This document shows positions 63,784 through 64,000 of a stretch of DNA of 64,000 nt, in pieces. Location: contig NZ_KB908275.1 in the NCBI RefSeq assembly GCF_000382405.1, forward strand, positions 1 through 64,000. Direction: 5' to 3'. The notes under the pieces are model-generated. The model was not told the DNA's origin, did not search any database, and worked only from the letters and a program-made list of their open reading frames with translations. Position numbers and translations under genes: made by a program. Positions within the stretch are counted from its first letter, which is position 1, and the number at the start of each line of letters is the position of its first letter. This stretch comes from Mycobacterium sp. 141 (GTDB lineage Bacteria > Actinomycetota > Actinomycetes > Mycobacteriales > Mycobacteriaceae).

Positions 63784-64000
63784 CTAGCGGCGGCCCTGCA
63801 GCACTGCCTCGATGTTGCGTTCCGCCAATGCCGTGATCGACATGAACGGGTTGCACCCGAGATAGCCGGGGATCAGCGATGCGTCGTTGACATAGAGGTT
63901 GTCGTAACCTTTGACGCGTCCGAACGCATCGGTGACGTCACCGCGGACACAACCGCCCAACGGATGAACTGTGTTGGGGGCGAAGATCTCCCCGGAATAG
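63784..64000 (-). CDS. GMC-family oxidoreductase, C-terminal end (N-terminus beyond window)
   Basis: The last 71 codons of a gene entering from the right edge are visible. The translation includes TVHPLGGC with the active-site His, NLYVNDASLIPGYLGCNPFM and ITALAERNIEAVLQGRR, the standard C-terminal GMC_oxred_C signature (second active-site Asn in GCNPF). It resembles ChoD/cholesterol-oxidase-like or other mycobacterial GMC proteins. It is convergent with egtE, 10 bp between stops. The subfamily cannot be set from this part. Confidence 0.88.
   Translation of the reverse strand, partial: YSGEIFAPNTVHPLGGCVRGDVTDAFGRVKGYDNLYVNDASLIPGYLGCNPFMSITALAERNIEAVLQGRR

Overview
This window is chromosomal DNA from a fast-growing mycobacterium (Mycolicibacterium, close to M. 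smegmatis). GC content is high and many starts are GTG or TTG. It encodes an MspA-type porin, LpqH lipoproteins, a complete ergothioneine operon (egtABCDE), the LigC1/LigC2/PolD1 DNA-repair block that I associate with M. smegmatis, and an SGNH hydrolase nearly identical to what I remember of M. smegmatis acyltransferase MsAcT. From about 30.2 kb to 63.8 kb the gene order follows, inverted, what I recall of the M. tuberculosis Rv3700c-Rv3723 block. The stretch at 3.9-14 kb follows the Rv3752c-Rv3762c block. No prophage, insertion sequence or CRISPR array was seen.

Layout. 0-3.8 kb: porin (cut by the edge), a phosphoesterase, then a small phosphonate-degradation unit (FAD amine oxidase plus phosphonatase-like HAD) with a GntR/UTRA repressor and matching operator palindromes. 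3.9-14 kb: alkyl sulfatase, phosphatase, APH-fold kinase, a betaine-type ABC importer (proXVWZ), tyrA, tadA and a tRNA-Ser(CGA). 14.4-24.4 kb: WS/DGAT acyltransferase, PBP lipoprotein, MsAcT-like hydrolase, two LpqH lipoproteins flanking a dehalogenase remnant, and the two queuosine genes tgt and gluQ on either side of a P450. 23.3-26.7 kb: ligC1, ligC2 and polD1. 26.7-32 kb: Gre-like factor, amino-acid oxidase, PucR regulator, PepA-like protease and LucA. 32.1-35.7 kb: tRNA-Ser(GGA), 4.5S RNA, aspC and dnaX. 35.7-40.7 kb: a divergent sulfide/persulfide detoxification locus (TauE/SafE, tiny Cys-rich peptide, thioredoxin, SQR, persulfide dioxygenase-rhodanese; rhodanese, CstR-like repressor). 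40.7-49.4 kb: fatty-acid methyltransferase pair, amidase, ybaB-recR, murT-gatD, exonuclease. 49.5-55 kb: leuA with a leucine-rich leader peptide, an XRE-cupin regulator, ask-asd. 55-58.3 kb: secreted proteins and a solitary FurA. 58.4-63.8 kb: egtABCDE, followed by the end of a GMC oxidoreductase.

Most unusual signals. (1) A 29-bp tandem repeat between murT and gatD in which each copy carries a Shine-Dalgarno sequence and a start codon, forming a ladder of two 9-10-codon ORFs with overlapping stop/start codons that leads into gatD. (2) The same 16-bp core is present inside ligC1 and ligC2, including one insertion at the homologous site of both paralogues but read in different frames, and an in-frame 3 x 30-bp array in ligC2. 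(3) A 28-residue Cys-rich ORF embedded by overlap in the sulfide operon. (4) CstR-type operators placed in both divergent sulfide promoters, plus a 16-bp perfect hairpin ahead of the repressor gene. (5) A leuA attenuator peptide with three consecutive CTC codons and a predicted leaderless start. (6) A 5' relic of a haloalkane dehalogenase between two lpqH paralogues.

Comparisons with named M. tuberculosis or M. smegmatis genes are from memory, not from a search.
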